Source: Pseudomonadota bacterium (GTDB taxonomy: Bacteria > Pseudomonadota > Gammaproteobacteria > Xanthomonadales > Rhodanobacteraceae). From it: DNA of 64,000 bases. Positions 10,644 through 26,184 of the stretch are shown in pieces. The first letter of the stretch is position 1; each line of letters opens with the position of its first letter. Where the stretch lies: contig JAKAWV010000012.1 in the NCBI GenBank assembly GCA_021827205.1, positions 32,534-96,533 on the forward strand. Direction: 5' to 3'. The position numbers and the translations under genes were made by a program. The notes beneath the pieces are model-generated. The model was not told where the DNA came from and did no database searches. It saw only the letters and a program-made list of their open reading frames with translations.

Positions 10644-10654
10644 GCGTGCGGGTC

Positions 10655-10927
10655 TCAGTTGACGGCGTCCTTGAGAGCCTTGCCAGCCTTGAACGCGGGG
10701 TTCTTCGAGGCCTTGATCTTGATGGCCTGGCCGGTGCGCGGATTGCGGCCGGTACGCGCGTTGCGCTTGCGCACGGCGAACGTGCCAAAGCCGACCAGAG
10801 CCACGGTGTCGCCCTTCTTCAGCGCCTTCTTCACCGCTTCAACGAACGCGTCGATCGCACGGCCAGCGTCGGCCTTGCTGACTTCAGCACCATTGGCAAC
10901 GGCTTCGATCAATTCGGATTTGTTCAT
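10655..10927 (-). CDS. hupB: DNA-binding protein HU-beta
   Basis: [67 protein letters not shown]. Confidence 0.96.
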   Translation of the reverse strand: MNKSELIEAVANGAEVSKADAGRAIDAFVEAVKKALKKGDTVALVGFGTFAVRKRNARTGRNPRTGQAIKIKASKNPAFKAGKALKDAVN

Positions 10928-11133
10928 CTGGGTATTCCCTCTTGAGTGTGGATGCTTGCTGCAAGCAACAGGACTGAGACTGGGCGCGAACGCCCCCGTG
11001 CAAAAGTTTCGAGCATTCCCGCGATCTCGTGCAGACCTTCACGCAATCACGGCGCCGCCTTTATACCAGCGCCTCGCACAAGGCCGCAATACGAGGCGCA
11101 GCAAGGCTTCGGCACGGTTTCTCGAGCATATCC

Positions 11134-13767
11134 TCAGTGGCGCCGCGAGCGCGTCGTCGCTGCCGCTGCTGGCGCGGCCACGGGCGTCGCGGCCGGCTCG
11201 ATCAATTTGCTCACGGCCGGATCACTGCCGGGCGTGATCGCAAAGCCCTCGACGGCGGCCAACGGATGCTCCAATGCCAGATCGAGCACCTCGTCGATCC
11301 ACTTGACGCAGTGGACCTGCAGCGAGTCGGTGACATTGGCCGGAATCTCGGCGAGATCCTTGCGATTGTCCTCAGGAATCAACACGGTGCGGATGCCACC
11401 GCGATGCGCCGCGAGGAGTTTTTCCTTGAGTCCGCCGATCGGCAGCACGCGACCACGCAGGGTGATCTCGCCGGTCATCGCCACATCGGCGCGCACCGCC
11501 ACGCGTGTCAGTGCCGAAACCAGCGCGGTGCACATGGCGATGCCCGCGCTGGGGCCATCCTTGGGCGTGGCGCCCTCGGGCACGTGCACGTGGATATCGA
11601 GCTTCTGGTGGAATTCCGGATCGAGCCCGAGTCTTGCACTGCGCGCACGCACCACCGAGAGCGCGGCCTGCACCGACTCCTGCATCACCTCGCCCAACTG
11701 GCCGGTGTGCAGCAGCTTGCCCTTGCCCGGCACCACGGCGACCTCGATGCTGAGCAGATCGCCACCGACTTGCGTCCAGGCGAGGCCGGTGACCAGGCCT
11801 ATCTCGTTCTGGCTCTCGGCGCGTCCGAAAGCAAACTGGCGCACGCCGAGATAATCGGCGAGGTGCTCGGCATCCACGACCACGCGCCTCGCCGCAGCTT
11901 GCGCAGCCACCTTCTTGCTGACGCGCTTGTGCTTGGCTTTGGTTTTGGCGGCCGCGGGTTCAACCTTGACTGGCTCGACCTTGGCGGTTTCGATCTCGAT
12001 GGCTTCATCCGTGGGAGACTCAGCATCCGACTGCACCGACTCGGCCAGCGCAATGTCCTTGACCACCCTGCGCGCGATGCGCGCGATCTCGCGCTCCAGA
12101 TTGCGTACCCCCGACTCGCGCGTGTAGTAGCGCACGATGTCGCGGATCGCCTCAGGCTCGATACCCAGTTCCTCGGGCTTGAGGCCGTTGGCCGTCAGTT
12201 CCTTGGACAGCAGGTAGTTCTCGGCGATCGTCAGTTTCTCGTCCTCGGTGTAGCCAGGGATGCGGATCACCTCCATGCGATCAAGCAATGGCGCCGGGAT
12301 GTTCAGCGAATTGGCGGTGGCGACCCACATCACCTCGGAGAGATCGAAATCGACTTCGAGATAGTGGTCGCTGAAAGCGTGGTTCTGCTCGGGATCGAGC
12401 ACCTCCAGCAGCGCCGAGGAAGGATCGCCACGGAAGTCCATCGACATCTTGTCGATCTCGTCGAGTACGAACAGCGGATTGCGTGTGCCCGCCTTGGCCA
12501 TGTTTTGCAGGATGCGCCCCGGCATCGAGCCGATGTAGGTGCGACGGTGACCGCGAATCTCGGCCTCGTCGCGCACGCCGCCCAGGCTCATGCGCACGAA
12601 CTTGCGGTGCGTGGCCTTGGCGATCGACTGGCCCAGGGACGTCTTGCCCACGCCAGGTGGGCCGACCAGGCACAGGATCGGGCCTTTCATGCGGTCGACG
12701 CGTTGCTGCACGGCGAGATATTCGAGGATGCGCTCCTTGACTTTTTCCAGCCCGTAGTGATCGGTATCCAGCACCTGCTGCGCGGCGCGCAAATCCTTGC
12801 GTACCTTGCTGTGCTTATTCCACGGTACGTTGACCATCCAGTCGAGATAGTTGCGCACCACGGTCGCCTCGGCCGACATCGGCGACATCTGCTTGAGTTT
12901 GGACAGTTCCTGCCGGGCCTTGGCCATGACCGGCTCGGGCATGCCGGCCTCGTCGATCTTGCGGCCGAGTTGCTCCATCTCGTTGGGCGCGTCCTCGCCT
13001 TCACCCAGCTCCTTCTGGATCGCCTTCATCTGTTCGTTGAGGTAATACTCGCGCTGGCTTTTTTCCATCTGCGATTTGACGCGGCCGCGGATGCGCTTCT
13101 CCACTTGCTGCAAGTCGATTTCGGAATCGACCATGCCGATCAACAGCTCCAGGCGCTGCCCGACATCAGCGGTTTCCAGCACCTTCTGCTTGTCGGCGAT
13201 GCGTACCGACAAATGTGCGGCGATGGTGTCGGCCAAGCGTCCGGCGTCATCGATGCCGGACAGCGTCGCCAGTACCTCCGGTGGCAGCTTGCGGCTTTGC
13301 TTGACCAGTTGCTCGAACAGGCTGACCAGGGTGCGCGAGACGACATCCAGCTCGCGCTCCTCGCGCGAATACACCGGATCAAGTTCACGATACTCGGCCA
13401 GCAGCATGTCATTCTCGCGGCGGTAGCCGGTGACCTCGGCGCGGAACTTGCCCTCGGCCAGCACTTTCACGGTGCCATCGGGCAGCTTGAGCATTTGCAG
13501 CACGCTGGCGACGGTGCCGGTGCGGAACAACTCCGCCTCGCCGGGCTCCTCGATGTCAGGACTGGTCTGTGCCACCAACAGGATCTGGCGCTCGCTCTCC
13601 ATCGCTGCTTCCAGCGCGCGCATGGATTTCTCGCGGCCGACAAACAGCGGGATCACCATGTGCGGATAAACCACCACATCGCGCAGCGGCAATACCGGCA
13701 GCGCGGTGAATTTGTCGGCAGATTTGTCGGTGGACTTGTCTGCGGTGCGGGCGGGGGTCTCGGTCAT
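11134..13767 (-). CDS. lon: ATP-dependent protease La (Lon)
   Basis: LON substrate domain, Walker [14 protein letters not shown], protease [10 protein letters not shown] motif. Confidence 0.97.
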   Translation of the reverse strand: MTETPARTADKSTDKSADKFTALPVLPLRDVVVYPHMVIPLFVGREKSMRALEAAMESERQILLVAQTSPDIEEPGEAELFRTGTVASVLQMLKLPDGTVKVLAEGKFRAEVTGYRRENDMLLAEYRELDPVYSREERELDVVSRTLVSLFEQLVKQSRKLPPEVLATLSGIDDAGRLADTIAAHLSVRIADKQKVLETADVGQRLELLIGMVDSEIDLQQVEKRIRGRVKSQMEKSQREYYLNEQMKAIQKELGEGEDAPNEMEQLGRKIDEAGMPEPVMAKARQELSKLKQMSPMSAEATVVRNYLDWMVNVPWNKHSKVRKDLRAAQQVLDTDHYGLEKVKERILEYLAVQQRVDRMKGPILCLVGPPGVGKTSLGQSIAKATHRKFVRMSLGGVRDEAEIRGHRRTYIGSMPGRILQNMAKAGTRNPLFVLDEIDKMSMDFRGDPSSALLEVLDPEQNHAFSDHYLEVDFDLSEVMWVATANSLNIPAPLLDRMEVIRIPGYTEDEKLTIAENYLLSKELTANGLKPEELGIEPEAIRDIVRYYTRESGVRNLEREIARIARRVVKDIALAESVQSDAESPTDEAIEIETAKVEPVKVEPAAAKTKAKHKRVSKKVAAQAAARRVVVDAEHLADYLGVRQFAFGRAESQNEIGLVTGLAWTQVGGDLLSIEVAVVPGKGKLLHTGQLGEVMQESVQAALSVVRARSARLGLDPEFHQKLDIHVHVPEGATPKDGPSAGIAMCTALVSALTRVAVRADVAMTGEITLRGRVLPIGGLKEKLLAAHRGGIRTVLIPEDNRKDLAEIPANVTDSLQVHCVKWIDEVLDLALEHPLAAVEGFAITPGSDPAVSKLIEPAATPVAAPAAAATTRSRRH

Positions 13768-13881
13768 CGTCTCATCCGGGTAGGCGGGAACGGACGCACA
13801 CGGGCACGAGCGTGCGCCGCGTACGCAAACATATCAAGTCAAGTGAGGGCACGCGCGGGCGGCACAAGAGGCCGCCGTCGA

Positions 13882-15171
13882 TCAAGCCGCGCCGCTGGCG
13901 CCCTCGACGCCGGGTTTCAGGTTGCCGCGATAGATCAGATACGGCTCGGCCTGACCGTTGATCACGGCCTCGTCGACCACGACCTTGCTGACATGTTCCA
14001 GTGACGGCAGCTCGAACATCGTATCCAGCAGCACCTGTTCGATGATGGTGCGCAAGCCGCGCGCGCCGGTCTTGCGCTTGAGCGCCTTGCGCGCGATCGC
14101 GGTCAAAGCCTCGGGGCGGAACTCCAGCTCCACCTGCTCCATGTCGAACAGCTTGCGAAACTGCTTGGTCAGGGCGTTCTTCGGCTCGCTGAGGATTTGC
14201 ACCAGCGCGGCCTCGTCGAGTTCTTCCAGCGTCGCCACCACAGGCAGGCGGCCGACGAACTCGGGAATCAGCCCGAAGCGCACCAGATCTTCCGGCTCGA
14301 CATCAGCCAGCAGCTTGCCGACATTGGGCCGGTTTTTCTTGCTGCGCACCTCGGCGCTGAAGCCGATACCGGTGGTATCGGAACGCTGCTGGATGACTTT
14401 TTCCAGTCCGGAAAACGCGCCGCCGCAGATGAAAAGAATGTTGCGCGTGTCAACCTGCAGGAATTCCTGCTGCGGATGCTTGCGCCCGCCCTGCGGGGGC
14501 ACCGAGGCCAAGGTGCCCTCGATCAACTTGAGCAGCGCCTGCTGCACGCCCTCGCCGGAGACATCACGCGTGATCGAAGGGTTCTCACTCTTGCGTGAGA
14601 TCTTGTCGATCTCATCGATGTAGACGATGCCCTGCTGCGCCTTCTCGACGTCGTAGTCGCACTTCTGCAACAGTTTCTGAATGATGTTTTCCACGTCCTC
14701 GCCGACGTAACCCGCCTCGGTCAGCGTGGTGGCGTCGGCAATCGTGAACGGCACATTGAGCAGCCGCGCCAGCGTCTCGGCCAGCAGGGTCTTGCCAGAG
14801 CCGGTCGGGCCGATCAGCAGGATGTTGGACTTGGCCAGCTCGACGTCATCGTTCTTCTGACGTGACTCAAGGCGCTTGTAGTGGTTGTACACCGCCACCG
14901 CCAGCGTGCGCTTGGCGCGCGTCTGTCCGATCACATACTGATCGAGCGTCTCCATGATCTCGCGCGGACGCGGCAGATGATTGCGCGTGGCGGCGGTTTT
15001 TTCCTCGATTTCCTCGCGGATGATGTCGTTGCATAGCTGCACGCATTCGTCGCAGATGAACACCGATGGACCGGCGATCAGCTTGCGTACCTCGTGCTGA
15101 CTCTTGCCGCAGAACGAGCAGTAAAGGATCTTGCCACCTTCGCCGCCACGCCCTTGCCGTTCATCGCTCAT
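13882..15171 (-). CDS. clpX: ATP-dependent Clp protease ATP-binding subunit ClpX
   Basis: Zn-finger [11 protein letters not shown]...[24 protein letters not shown]; start [22 protein letters not shown] at 15171. Confidence 0.97.
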   Translation of the reverse strand: MSDERQGRGGEGGKILYCSFCGKSQHEVRKLIAGPSVFICDECVQLCNDIIREEIEEKTAATRNHLPRPREIMETLDQYVIGQTRAKRTLAVAVYNHYKRLESRQKNDDVELAKSNILLIGPTGSGKTLLAETLARLLNVPFTIADATTLTEAGYVGEDVENIIQKLLQKCDYDVEKAQQGIVYIDEIDKISRKSENPSITRDVSGEGVQQALLKLIEGTLASVPPQGGRKHPQQEFLQVDTRNILFICGGAFSGLEKVIQQRSDTTGIGFSAEVRSKKNRPNVGKLLADVEPEDLVRFGLIPEFVGRLPVVATLEELDEAALVQILSEPKNALTKQFRKLFDMEQVELEFRPEALTAIARKALKRKTGARGLRTIIEQVLLDTMFELPSLEHVSKVVVDEAVINGQAEPYLIYRGNLKPGVEGASGAA

Positions 15172-15333
15172 GCTGGAATCCACCGTAGATCTATTCGTTT
15201 CGAGTCGAACATAGCATAGGACCGCGCCGCTGGCGTCAATGCTGCGCGGCGTATACACAAGCATCGCCGCCATCCGGGCCGGGCAACATCACGGCACGCT
15301 TGCGCCGGGCTTCTGCGCCCGCAACAAGGCTGC

Positions 15334-15969
15334 TCAGGCAGGCTTGGCGGGTTCTTCAGCGCGGCGATCCAGTACCGCATCGATCAGGCCGTAGGCCTTG
15401 GCATCCTCGCCGCTCATGAAGCGGTCACGCTCCATGTCGCGCTCGATCTGCTCCAACGCCTGGCCAGTGTGCTGCACGTAGATCTGGTTGAGCCGACCGC
15501 GAACATACAAAATTTCACGCGCCTGGATCTCGATATCGGTGGCCTGACCCTGGGCGCCACCAGAGGGCTGGTGAATCATGATGCGCGAATTGGGCAGCGC
15601 GTAACGCTTGCCCTTGGCGCCCGCCGTCAGCAGCAGCGAAGCCGCGCTGGCGGCCTGACCGATGCACATGGTGCTGACGTCGCAGCGGATGAACTGCATG
15701 GTGTCGTAAATCGCCAGCCCCGCGGTAACCACGCCGCCCGGGCTGTTGATATACAAATTGATGTCCTTGTCCGGATTCTCGGATTCGAGAAACAGCAACT
15801 GCGCGACGATGACGTTGGCCATGAAGTCGTCGATTGGACCAACCACGAACACCAGGCGCTCTTTGAGCAGGCGCGAATAAATGTCATAGGCGCGCTCGCC
15901 ACGGCTGGTCTGTTCGACCACCATCGGCACCAGGTTGAGGCTCTGCGGCGGCGTGTCGTGCTTGGACAT
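15334..15969 (-). CDS. clpP: ATP-dependent Clp protease proteolytic subunit
   Basis: [47 protein letters not shown]. Confidence 0.97.
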   Translation of the reverse strand: MSKHDTPPQSLNLVPMVVEQTSRGERAYDIYSRLLKERLVFVVGPIDDFMANVIVAQLLFLESENPDKDINLYINSPGGVVTAGLAIYDTMQFIRCDVSTMCIGQAASAASLLLTAGAKGKRYALPNSRIMIHQPSGGAQGQATDIEIQAREILYVRGRLNQIYVQHTGQALEQIERDMERDRFMSGEDAKAYGLIDAVLDRRAEEPAKPA

Positions 15970-16067
15970 GGATGGCTCCGATCGGATCGTGCGCCCAGCA
16001 TGGGGACTGCGCGCGCAAAGTCAATGTTGCGCGCACCGGGCGGTCAGACCCGGCGCGCGGCGCGGTT

Positions 16068-17363
16068 TCAGCCGTTGCGGCCGGGGCGCAGCAGTTCGTC
16101 GAAGCTGTAGGTGCGCGCAATGGTCTGCGCATGCGCGGCCACCCATTCGGCGACCTGATCCTCGAGTACGCGCGTGCGCAAATTGGCCAATAATTGCTGG
16201 TCGCGCTGATACAGCTCGATCACCTGCTGCGGATCTTCGTAAGTCGAGGCGATCGATGCCATGAGCGTGGCAACGCGCTGCGGATCGGGCTGCAAACCTT
16301 CGCGCCGTGCGATCTCGCCCATCAGCAGCGCCGCGATGACGCGGATGCGCGCAGGCGCGCGCGCCGCTTCGATGCGCTCTGGCGACGGTTGCGCGTCCTG
16401 CGCCAGGCCCATGCGCGCCAACGCCTGGGCCTCGGCATCGAGCATGGCCTTGGGTACGGTCACCTCGGGATGCGCGGCCGCCAACTTCTCGGCGACTTCA
16501 CCTTTCAAGCGCGCAATGACCGCAGCACCCAATTCGCGCTCGAGATTGGCACGCACCTCGCGGCGGAAATCTTCCAGCTCGCCCGAGTCGATGCCAAACT
16601 GACGCACGAATTCGGCGTTAAGCATCGGCAGCACCGGCTCCTGCACCGTCAGCACATGCAGGTGCATGCGCGCCAGCTTGCCGGCGAGTTGTTCGTTGCG
16701 GAACTCGGCGGGAAACGCCACGTCCAGCTCCAGTTCGGCATCTTGCGTTTGACCCAACAACGCGGCGTCGATCTCGGCCAGCAGCGTGCCGCTGCCGAGA
16801 ATGCTGCTGCCGCGATCCATGCCTTCTGCCGGCAGACGCAGGTCCGCGGTCTGCGTGTAGTATTCAAAACCGACATGATCACCGGCCTGCGCGGCGCGCT
16901 CGACGCGCTGCAGGCGCGTGCGCTGCTGGCGCAGGGTCTCGATCATGTTGTCGATATCCGCATCGCTGACGCTGGCTTCGATGCGCTCGATGCTCAGCGC
17001 GGTGACATCGACCGCGGGCAGTTCTGGAAATACCTCGAAAGTCGCGGTGTAGACGATTTCGCCATTCTCGGCCTGACCGTTGGTGCTGATCGAGGGTGCC
17101 GCCACCGGGCGCAACTGTTGCTCGCCCAGCGCCTTCTGCAGCGTGTGCGAGACGATCTCGCTGAACGCCTCGCCGCGCACTTGCGCACCGAAACGCTGCT
17201 CGATGACCTTGCTCGGCACCTTGCCGGGACGAAAGCCGTTGAGGCGCACGTTGCGCCCCAGATCAAGCATGCGCTCACGCACGCGCCCGTCGAGATCGGC
17301 CGAGGGGAACTTCACGGTGAGTCGGCGCTCAAGGCCACCGACATTTTCGAGCGAAACCTGCAT
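16068..17363 (-). CDS. tig: Trigger factor
   Basis: MQVSLENVGGLERRLTVKFPSADLDGRVRERMLDLGRNVRLNGFRPGKVPSKVIEQRFG; located before clpP/clpX. Confidence 0.96.
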   Translation of the reverse strand: MQVSLENVGGLERRLTVKFPSADLDGRVRERMLDLGRNVRLNGFRPGKVPSKVIEQRFGAQVRGEAFSEIVSHTLQKALGEQQLRPVAAPSISTNGQAENGEIVYTATFEVFPELPAVDVTALSIERIEASVSDADIDNMIETLRQQRTRLQRVERAAQAGDHVGFEYYTQTADLRLPAEGMDRGSSILGSGTLLAEIDAALLGQTQDAELELDVAFPAEFRNEQLAGKLARMHLHVLTVQEPVLPMLNAEFVRQFGIDSGELEDFRREVRANLERELGAAVIARLKGEVAEKLAAAHPEVTVPKAMLDAEAQALARMGLAQDAQPSPERIEAARAPARIRVIAALLMGEIARREGLQPDPQRVATLMASIASTYEDPQQVIELYQRDQQLLANLRTRVLEDQVAEWVAAHAQTIARTYSFDELLRPGRNG

Positions 17364-17418
17364 GCCTAGGGACTCCTCACCCGTACGCGCGAAGTGCGGC
17401 GCGCACGGCGTCTGAATG

Positions 17419-17503
17419 TGGTGCGAAAGCCGGGACTCGAACCCGGACGGGGGTACCCGCTGGAACCTAAATCCAGTGCGTCTACCAATTCCGCCACTTT
17501 CGC
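17419..17503 (-). tRNA. tRNA-Leu (anticodon TAG)
   Basis: GCGAAAGTGGCGGAATTGGTAGACGC...GGTTCGAGTCCCGGCTTTCGCACCA, long variable arm. Confidence 0.95.
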
Positions 17504-17560
17504 ACGCATGTGAAAGGGCTGAATAGTGTACGGGATCGCCAAGGATATGAGGAGGGTGGA

Positions 17561-17636
17561 TGGTGGGCCGTGAAGGACTTGAACCTTCAACCTACGGATT
17601 AAGAGTCCGCTGCTCTACCAATTGAGCTAACGGCCC
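17561..17636 (-). tRNA. tRNA-Lys (anticodon CTT)
   Basis: GGGCCGTTAGCTCAATTGGTAGAGCAGCGGACTCTTAATCCGTAGGTTGAAGGTTCAAGTCCTTCACGGCCCACCA. Confidence 0.95.
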
Positions 17637-17653
17637 ACGTGAACCTGAAAAAC

Positions 17654-17730
17654 TGGGGTGGACGATGGGATTCGAACCCACGACAACCGGAATCACAATC
17701 CGGGACTCTAACCAACTGAGCTACGCCCAC
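17654..17730 (-). tRNA. tRNA-His (anticodon GTG)
   Basis: GTGGGCGTAGCTCAGTTGGTTAGAGTCCCGGATTGTGATTCCGGTTGTCGTGGGTTCGAATCCCATCGTCCACCCCA. Confidence 0.95.
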
Positions 17731-17748
17731 CATAACCACCCGAAGCAT

Positions 17749-17825
17749 TGGCGCGCCCGACAGGACTCGAACCTGCAACCGCCGGCTTAGAAGGCCGATG
17801 CTCTATCCGGTTGAGCTACGGGCGC
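17749..17825 (-). tRNA. tRNA-Arg (anticodon TCT)
   Basis: GCGCCCGTAGCTCAACCGGATAGAGCATCGGCCTTCTAAGCCGGCGGTTGCAGGTTCGAGTCCTGTCGGGCGCGCCA. Confidence 0.95.
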
Positions 17826-17846
17826 ATGACCTGACAGAGCATGCTT

Positions 17847-17923
17847 TGGTCGGGGTAGAGGGATTCGAACCCCCGACGTCCAGCTCCCAAAGCTGGCGCT
17901 CTACCAGGCTGAGCTATACCCCG
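17847..17923 (-). tRNA. tRNA-Pro (anticodon TGG)
   Basis: CGGGGTATAGCTCAGCCTGGTAGAGCGCCAGCTTTGGGAGCTGGACGTCGGGGGTTCGAATCCCTCTACCCCGACCA. Confidence 0.95.
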
Positions 17924-18210
17924 CCGCCAGCAACCCACCTGACAACTGCGGATTCCTGAACTGTGGGATCTTACGTGGCCACACCGCGCGCAGTCAACGC
18001 GCGCAGTACACCGCGACGCTGCCACCCGTGAAGCCGCGCATGCCAGCGACTGCAGCATTGAGCCGACAGGAGCTGATCGGCGGGCTGACGAACGATGCCG
18101 CGACCGATATTTTTTCGCGTGCATGCGCGCGATTCACGCGAGTACGCTCCACGAAACCCTTATGCTTGCGACCTTCGCGCGACGCGCGTTGGCATAACGC
18201 AGCGACGCGC

Positions 18211-19653
18211 ATGGCGCCGATGAACGCATCCGACCCCCTGCACGACAGACTCGAACACGCGAGTCTCGACAGCCAGCGCCCGCTGCTGTGGCTGATCGCC
18301 GCTGGGTTTTTCATGCAGACGCTGGACTCGACCATCGTCAACACTGCTGCGCCCAGCATCGCGGATGCCTTGCGCGCCACGCCGCTGAGCATGAAGACCG
18401 CATTGACCAGCTACGTGCTGACGCTGGCGGTGTGCATACCAGCCAGCGCGTGGCTTACCGATCGTTTCGGTACGCGCCGCATCTACGCCGCCTCAGTATT
18501 GCTGTTCACACTGGGCTCGGTGGCCTGTGGCGCGGCGCAGACCTTGCCGCAGATGATCGCCGCGCGCGTGCTGCAAGGCATCGGCGGAGCGCTGCTGATG
18601 CCGATCGGTCGCTACGTGCTGATCCGGCTGTTCGGCAAGCATGATTTCGTGGCCGCGATGAGCCTGGTATCGATACCCGGCCTGCTCGGGCCGATGCTGG
18701 GCCCGGTGCTGGGCGGCTGGCTGAGCGAATACGCGAGCTGGCGTCTGATTTTTCTGATCAACGCACCGGTGGGCGTGGTCGGCCTGTGGCTGAATGCGCG
18801 CGCCATGCCGGATCTGCGCGGTGTCCTGCGCCCCTTCGATGGCTTCGGTTTCGCGCTGTTCGCGATGGGTTCCGGGCTGTTGCTGGCCGCATCCGAGTTC
18901 GCCAGTGATGACATGCCGGCCCCGGCGCTGCTCGGCGCGGGGCTGGGCCTGCTGCTGTGCATCGGCTTCGTGCTGCATGCGCGGCGTAGCGCGCATCCGA
19001 TCAACGACCTCGGCTTGTTTCGCGTGCGCAGTTTCTCGATCGCCCTACTGGGCAGCCTATTCACGCGGCTGGGCGCATCCGGGCTGCCGTTTCTGCTGGC
19101 CTTGTACCTGCAGATCGGCTGTGGTTACTCGCCGCTGCAAGCCGGGCTGATGATGGCGCCGCAGGCGCTGGCGATGATGGCGATGAAGCCGCTGATCGAC
19201 CCGCTGCTGCGCCGCTATGGCTATCGACGCACGCTGTACGTCAACACCGTGCTGGTCGGTGCGGTGCTGGCGGCGTTCGCGCTGCCGGTCGCGCGCGGCG
19301 ACTGGCTAGCGATCACGCTGCTGATGTTCGCACTGGGACTGGTGATGTCGCTGCAATACACGGCGATGAACACGCTGGCGTTCGTGGATCTCGCGCCCGC
19401 GCAAGCCGGCCATGCAGCGTCCATGACCTCGACCGCGCAGTATCTGTCGATGAGCTTCGGCATCGCGCTGGCGACCCTGCTGATGGGCGCGTTCATGCCC
19501 GCGCATGCGCCCGCCGCAGAGTATCTGCACGCTTTTCACGCGACCGTGCTGGCGCTGGCCGGCTCGTGCTTCGTCAGCGCGCTGGTGTTCATGCGCCTGC
19601 GCCGCGACCGCCCGCTGCGCGCGCGCGTGGACGATCCCGACACCGCGACCTGA
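18211..19653 (+). CDS. MFS transporter, DHA2 (14-TM drug:H+ antiporter-2) type, MdtD-like
   Basis: GFFMQTLDSTIVNTAAPSIADALRATPLSMKTALTSYVLTLAVCIPASAWLTDRFGTRRIY typical DHA2 motif. Confidence 0.85.
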   Translation: MAPMNASDPLHDRLEHASLDSQRPLLWLIAAGFFMQTLDSTIVNTAAPSIADALRATPLSMKTALTSYVLTLAVCIPASAWLTDRFGTRRIYAASVLLFTLGSVACGAAQTLPQMIAARVLQGIGGALLMPIGRYVLIRLFGKHDFVAAMSLVSIPGLLGPMLGPVLGGWLSEYASWRLIFLINAPVGVVGLWLNARAMPDLRGVLRPFDGFGFALFAMGSGLLLAASEFASDDMPAPALLGAGLGLLLCIGFVLHARRSAHPINDLGLFRVRSFSIALLGSLFTRLGASGLPFLLALYLQIGCGYSPLQAGLMMAPQALAMMAMKPLIDPLLRRYGYRRTLYVNTVLVGAVLAAFALPVARGDWLAITLLMFALGLVMSLQYTAMNTLAFVDLAPAQAGHAASMTSTAQYLSMSFGIALATLLMGAFMPAHAPAAEYLHAFHATVLALAGSCFVSALVFMRLRRDRPLRARVDDPDTAT

Positions 19654-19716
19654 TGCTGCGCGCCGCGGTGGCTGGGTTAGCATCGTGGTCATTGATCCCG
19701 ATCAAGGATCGGACCC

Positions 19717-23801
<4,085 letters not shown>

Positions 23802-23809
23802 GACCGGCC

Positions 23810-25093
23810 ATGCCCAAAAAAACCGCACAACCACGTACCAATAATTCGCAATCGGCGCAGTCCAGTTCCGCCAAGCCACGTGCTCGCGCGCGGCCCGCCG
23901 CGCCCGCGCTGGAGGTCAACGCCAGCAACGACATGCCGCTGGGCATGCCGCCCTCGCGTTTTCTCACCCAGTACTGGCAGAAGCATCCACTGCTGATCCG
24001 CGGCGCGCTGGCCGGCTGGCAAGTCCCGATCACGCCCGAGGATCTCGCTGGCCTCGCCTGCGAGGAAACCGTGCTGGCGCGCATTGTGCACCGCGAACGC
24101 AAGCGCGCGCTGTGGACACTGCAGCCTGGACCCTACAGTGAGGCCACGTTCACCGGTCTGCCCGAGCGCGACTGGACGCTGCTGGTGCAGGACGTCGATA
24201 AGTGGGATGCCGAGGTCGCCGGCCTGCTGGATTTCGTGCGCTTTCTGCCCACCTGGCGCATCGATGATGTGATGGTCAGCTACGCCACCGACGGCGGCGG
24301 CGTTGGCCCGCACATCGATCAGTACGACGTGTTTCTGGTGCAGGGCATCGGTCGTCGGCGCTGGAGCATCAGCACCGAGCGCAACGCACCACGCGCGCTG
24401 CGCCCCGACACCGATCTGAAACTGCTGGCCGAGTTCGCGCCCACGCACAGTTTCGCGCTGGAACCGGGCGACGTACTGTACCTGCCGCCCGATGTGCCCC
24501 ACGATGGCGTGGCCGAGGGCGCCTGCATGACTTTCTCGATCGGCATGCGCGCGCCGGCCGAGTCCGAGCTGTTGCTGGATCTCGCCGAGCATCTCGCCGA
24601 ACACATGCCCGATACGCAGCGCTACAGCGACCCCGATCTGCGCCCGGCGCGCGCGCGCGGCCTCATCGATTCCGCCGTGCTGGCGCGCGTGCGCGCGCAG
24701 TTGGGGCCGTTCGCGCAGCGCATCAAGGCCGGCGAGCTGGCGCTGTGGTTCGGACGCATGATCACGCGCTATCGCAGCGCCGCGCTGATCACCGGCAACG
24801 GTCAGGCGGCATCGCTGGAACAGGTGCGCGTCATGCTGCTCAGTGGTCGCGCGCTGTTGCGCCATCCGTTCGCGCGCTTTGCCTGGATCGAACATGGCGC
24901 CGAAGGTGCCTCGCTGTTTGCCGCCGGACACATGGTGCATTGTCCGCGCGCACTGGCCGAGGCGCTGTGCGCCAACGCGCGCATCGAGCCCGACGATGCG
25001 GTGCTGCGCGACGGTTCCGCGCTGACCGCGCTGCGCGACCTGCTTGCTGTCGGCTGCGTGCAATTCGCGCGCGCACCGCGCAAGCGGGCATGA
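23810..25093 (+). CDS. JmjC/cupin-type oxygenase, ribosomal protein uL16 arginine hydroxylase-like (RoxA/YcfD)
   Basis: QYWQKHPLLIRGAL...YATDGGGVGPHIDQYDVFLVQGIGRRRW (HxD metal motif) and YLPPDVPHDGVAEG. Confidence 0.85.
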   Translation: MPKKTAQPRTNNSQSAQSSSAKPRARARPAAPALEVNASNDMPLGMPPSRFLTQYWQKHPLLIRGALAGWQVPITPEDLAGLACEETVLARIVHRERKRALWTLQPGPYSEATFTGLPERDWTLLVQDVDKWDAEVAGLLDFVRFLPTWRIDDVMVSYATDGGGVGPHIDQYDVFLVQGIGRRRWSISTERNAPRALRPDTDLKLLAEFAPTHSFALEPGDVLYLPPDVPHDGVAEGACMTFSIGMRAPAESELLLDLAEHLAEHMPDTQRYSDPDLRPARARGLIDSAVLARVRAQLGPFAQRIKAGELALWFGRMITRYRSAALITGNGQAASLEQVRVMLLSGRALLRHPFARFAWIEHGAEGASLFAAGHMVHCPRALAEALCANARIEPDDAVLRDGSALTALRDLLAVGCVQFARAPRKRA

Positions 25094-26046
25094 TCGCCGC
25101 TGATTTCCACCTCGTTCCAGCACACTGGCCGACCGACGCCGAGGCATTGCGCAGCGTGCGCGATGCCGTGTTCATCCGCGAACAGCAGATTGCACCCGAG
25201 GACGAATGGGACGATCTCGATGCCGCTTCACGCCACGTGCTGGCGCTGGCAGTGGACGGCTGCGCGATCGGCTGCGCGCGCCTGACCCCGCAGCAGCGCA
25301 TCGGGCGTATGGCGGTGCTGGCCGATTGGCGCGGCCACGGCGTGGGCATGGCGCTGCTCACGCATTTGATCGCCGAGGCACGCGCCTTGGGATGGCCCGA
25401 GGTGCATCTCAGCGCCCAGCAGCACGCGATCCCTTTTTATGCGCGCGCCGGCTTCGTCGCCTATGGCGAAACTTATCTCGATGCCGATATCCCGCACTGC
25501 ATGATGCGCCTCCCCCTGAGTCCGTTCGAAACACCTGCGCCACGCGTGCCGGAGCCGGCTCCCACCGTTGCCACACTGCAAGCCGACGACCTCGCCGGGC
25601 TCGCCGCGGCCACGTTGCGCCTGCTGCGTGATGCGCATCATGGCGTCACCGTGTACGCGCGCGATCTGGAGCCGGACCTGCTCGAGCAGGCGCCGATCCT
25701 CGAAGCCTTGCGCGTGCTGGCCGTGCGCGGTCGTGGCACACAGTTGCGGCTGCTGGTGCAAAACCCCGAGTGGGCGCTGCGCGGTGGGCATCGCCTGCTG
25801 CCACTGATCCAGCGTCTGCCCAGCGCGATTTCGCTGCGCCAGCCGATCGAAGAAGCCGATTTGCAATACCCGTCGGCCTTTCTGCTCAACGACCGCGGCG
25901 GCTATCTGCTGCGCGCGCTGGCCTCGCGCCACGAGGCCCTGGGCAGCACCTATGCGCCCGGTCGCAATGCACAGCTTGCCGCCTATTTCGATCAGGTCTG
26001 GGCGCGCTCGCAGCCGCTGCGCGAACTGCAACCACTGCAACTTTGA
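25090..26046 (+). CDS. GNAT family N-acetyltransferase with an extra uncharacterised C-terminal domain
   Basis: ATGA overlap with preceding gene; GNAT motif RIGRMAVLADWRGHGVGMALL; further ~170 aa C-terminal region. Confidence 0.82.
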   Translation: MIAADFHLVPAHWPTDAEALRSVRDAVFIREQQIAPEDEWDDLDAASRHVLALAVDGCAIGCARLTPQQRIGRMAVLADWRGHGVGMALLTHLIAEARALGWPEVHLSAQQHAIPFYARAGFVAYGETYLDADIPHCMMRLPLSPFETPAPRVPEPAPTVATLQADDLAGLAAATLRLLRDAHHGVTVYARDLEPDLLEQAPILEALRVLAVRGRGTQLRLLVQNPEWALRGGHRLLPLIQRLPSAISLRQPIEEADLQYPSAFLLNDRGGYLLRALASRHEALGSTYAPGRNAQLAAYFDQVWARSQPLRELQPLQL

Positions 26047-26184
26047 TGCTGCGTGAACAGCGGCGCACAACATGCGCCAATTGTCGCAGTGCCGCATCAT
26101 GCGGCCTATAATTGGCGGGATGACCAGCAGCATCGTGCCCGCCGCAATCTTGCGGACACCCCCCTTTTCCGTCCCGGTGTCACT

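Noticed and set aside
11029-14004. 991 aa plus-strand ORF opposite lon and the clpX 3' end
   Set aside because: Antisense shadow of lon; no protein-like motif.
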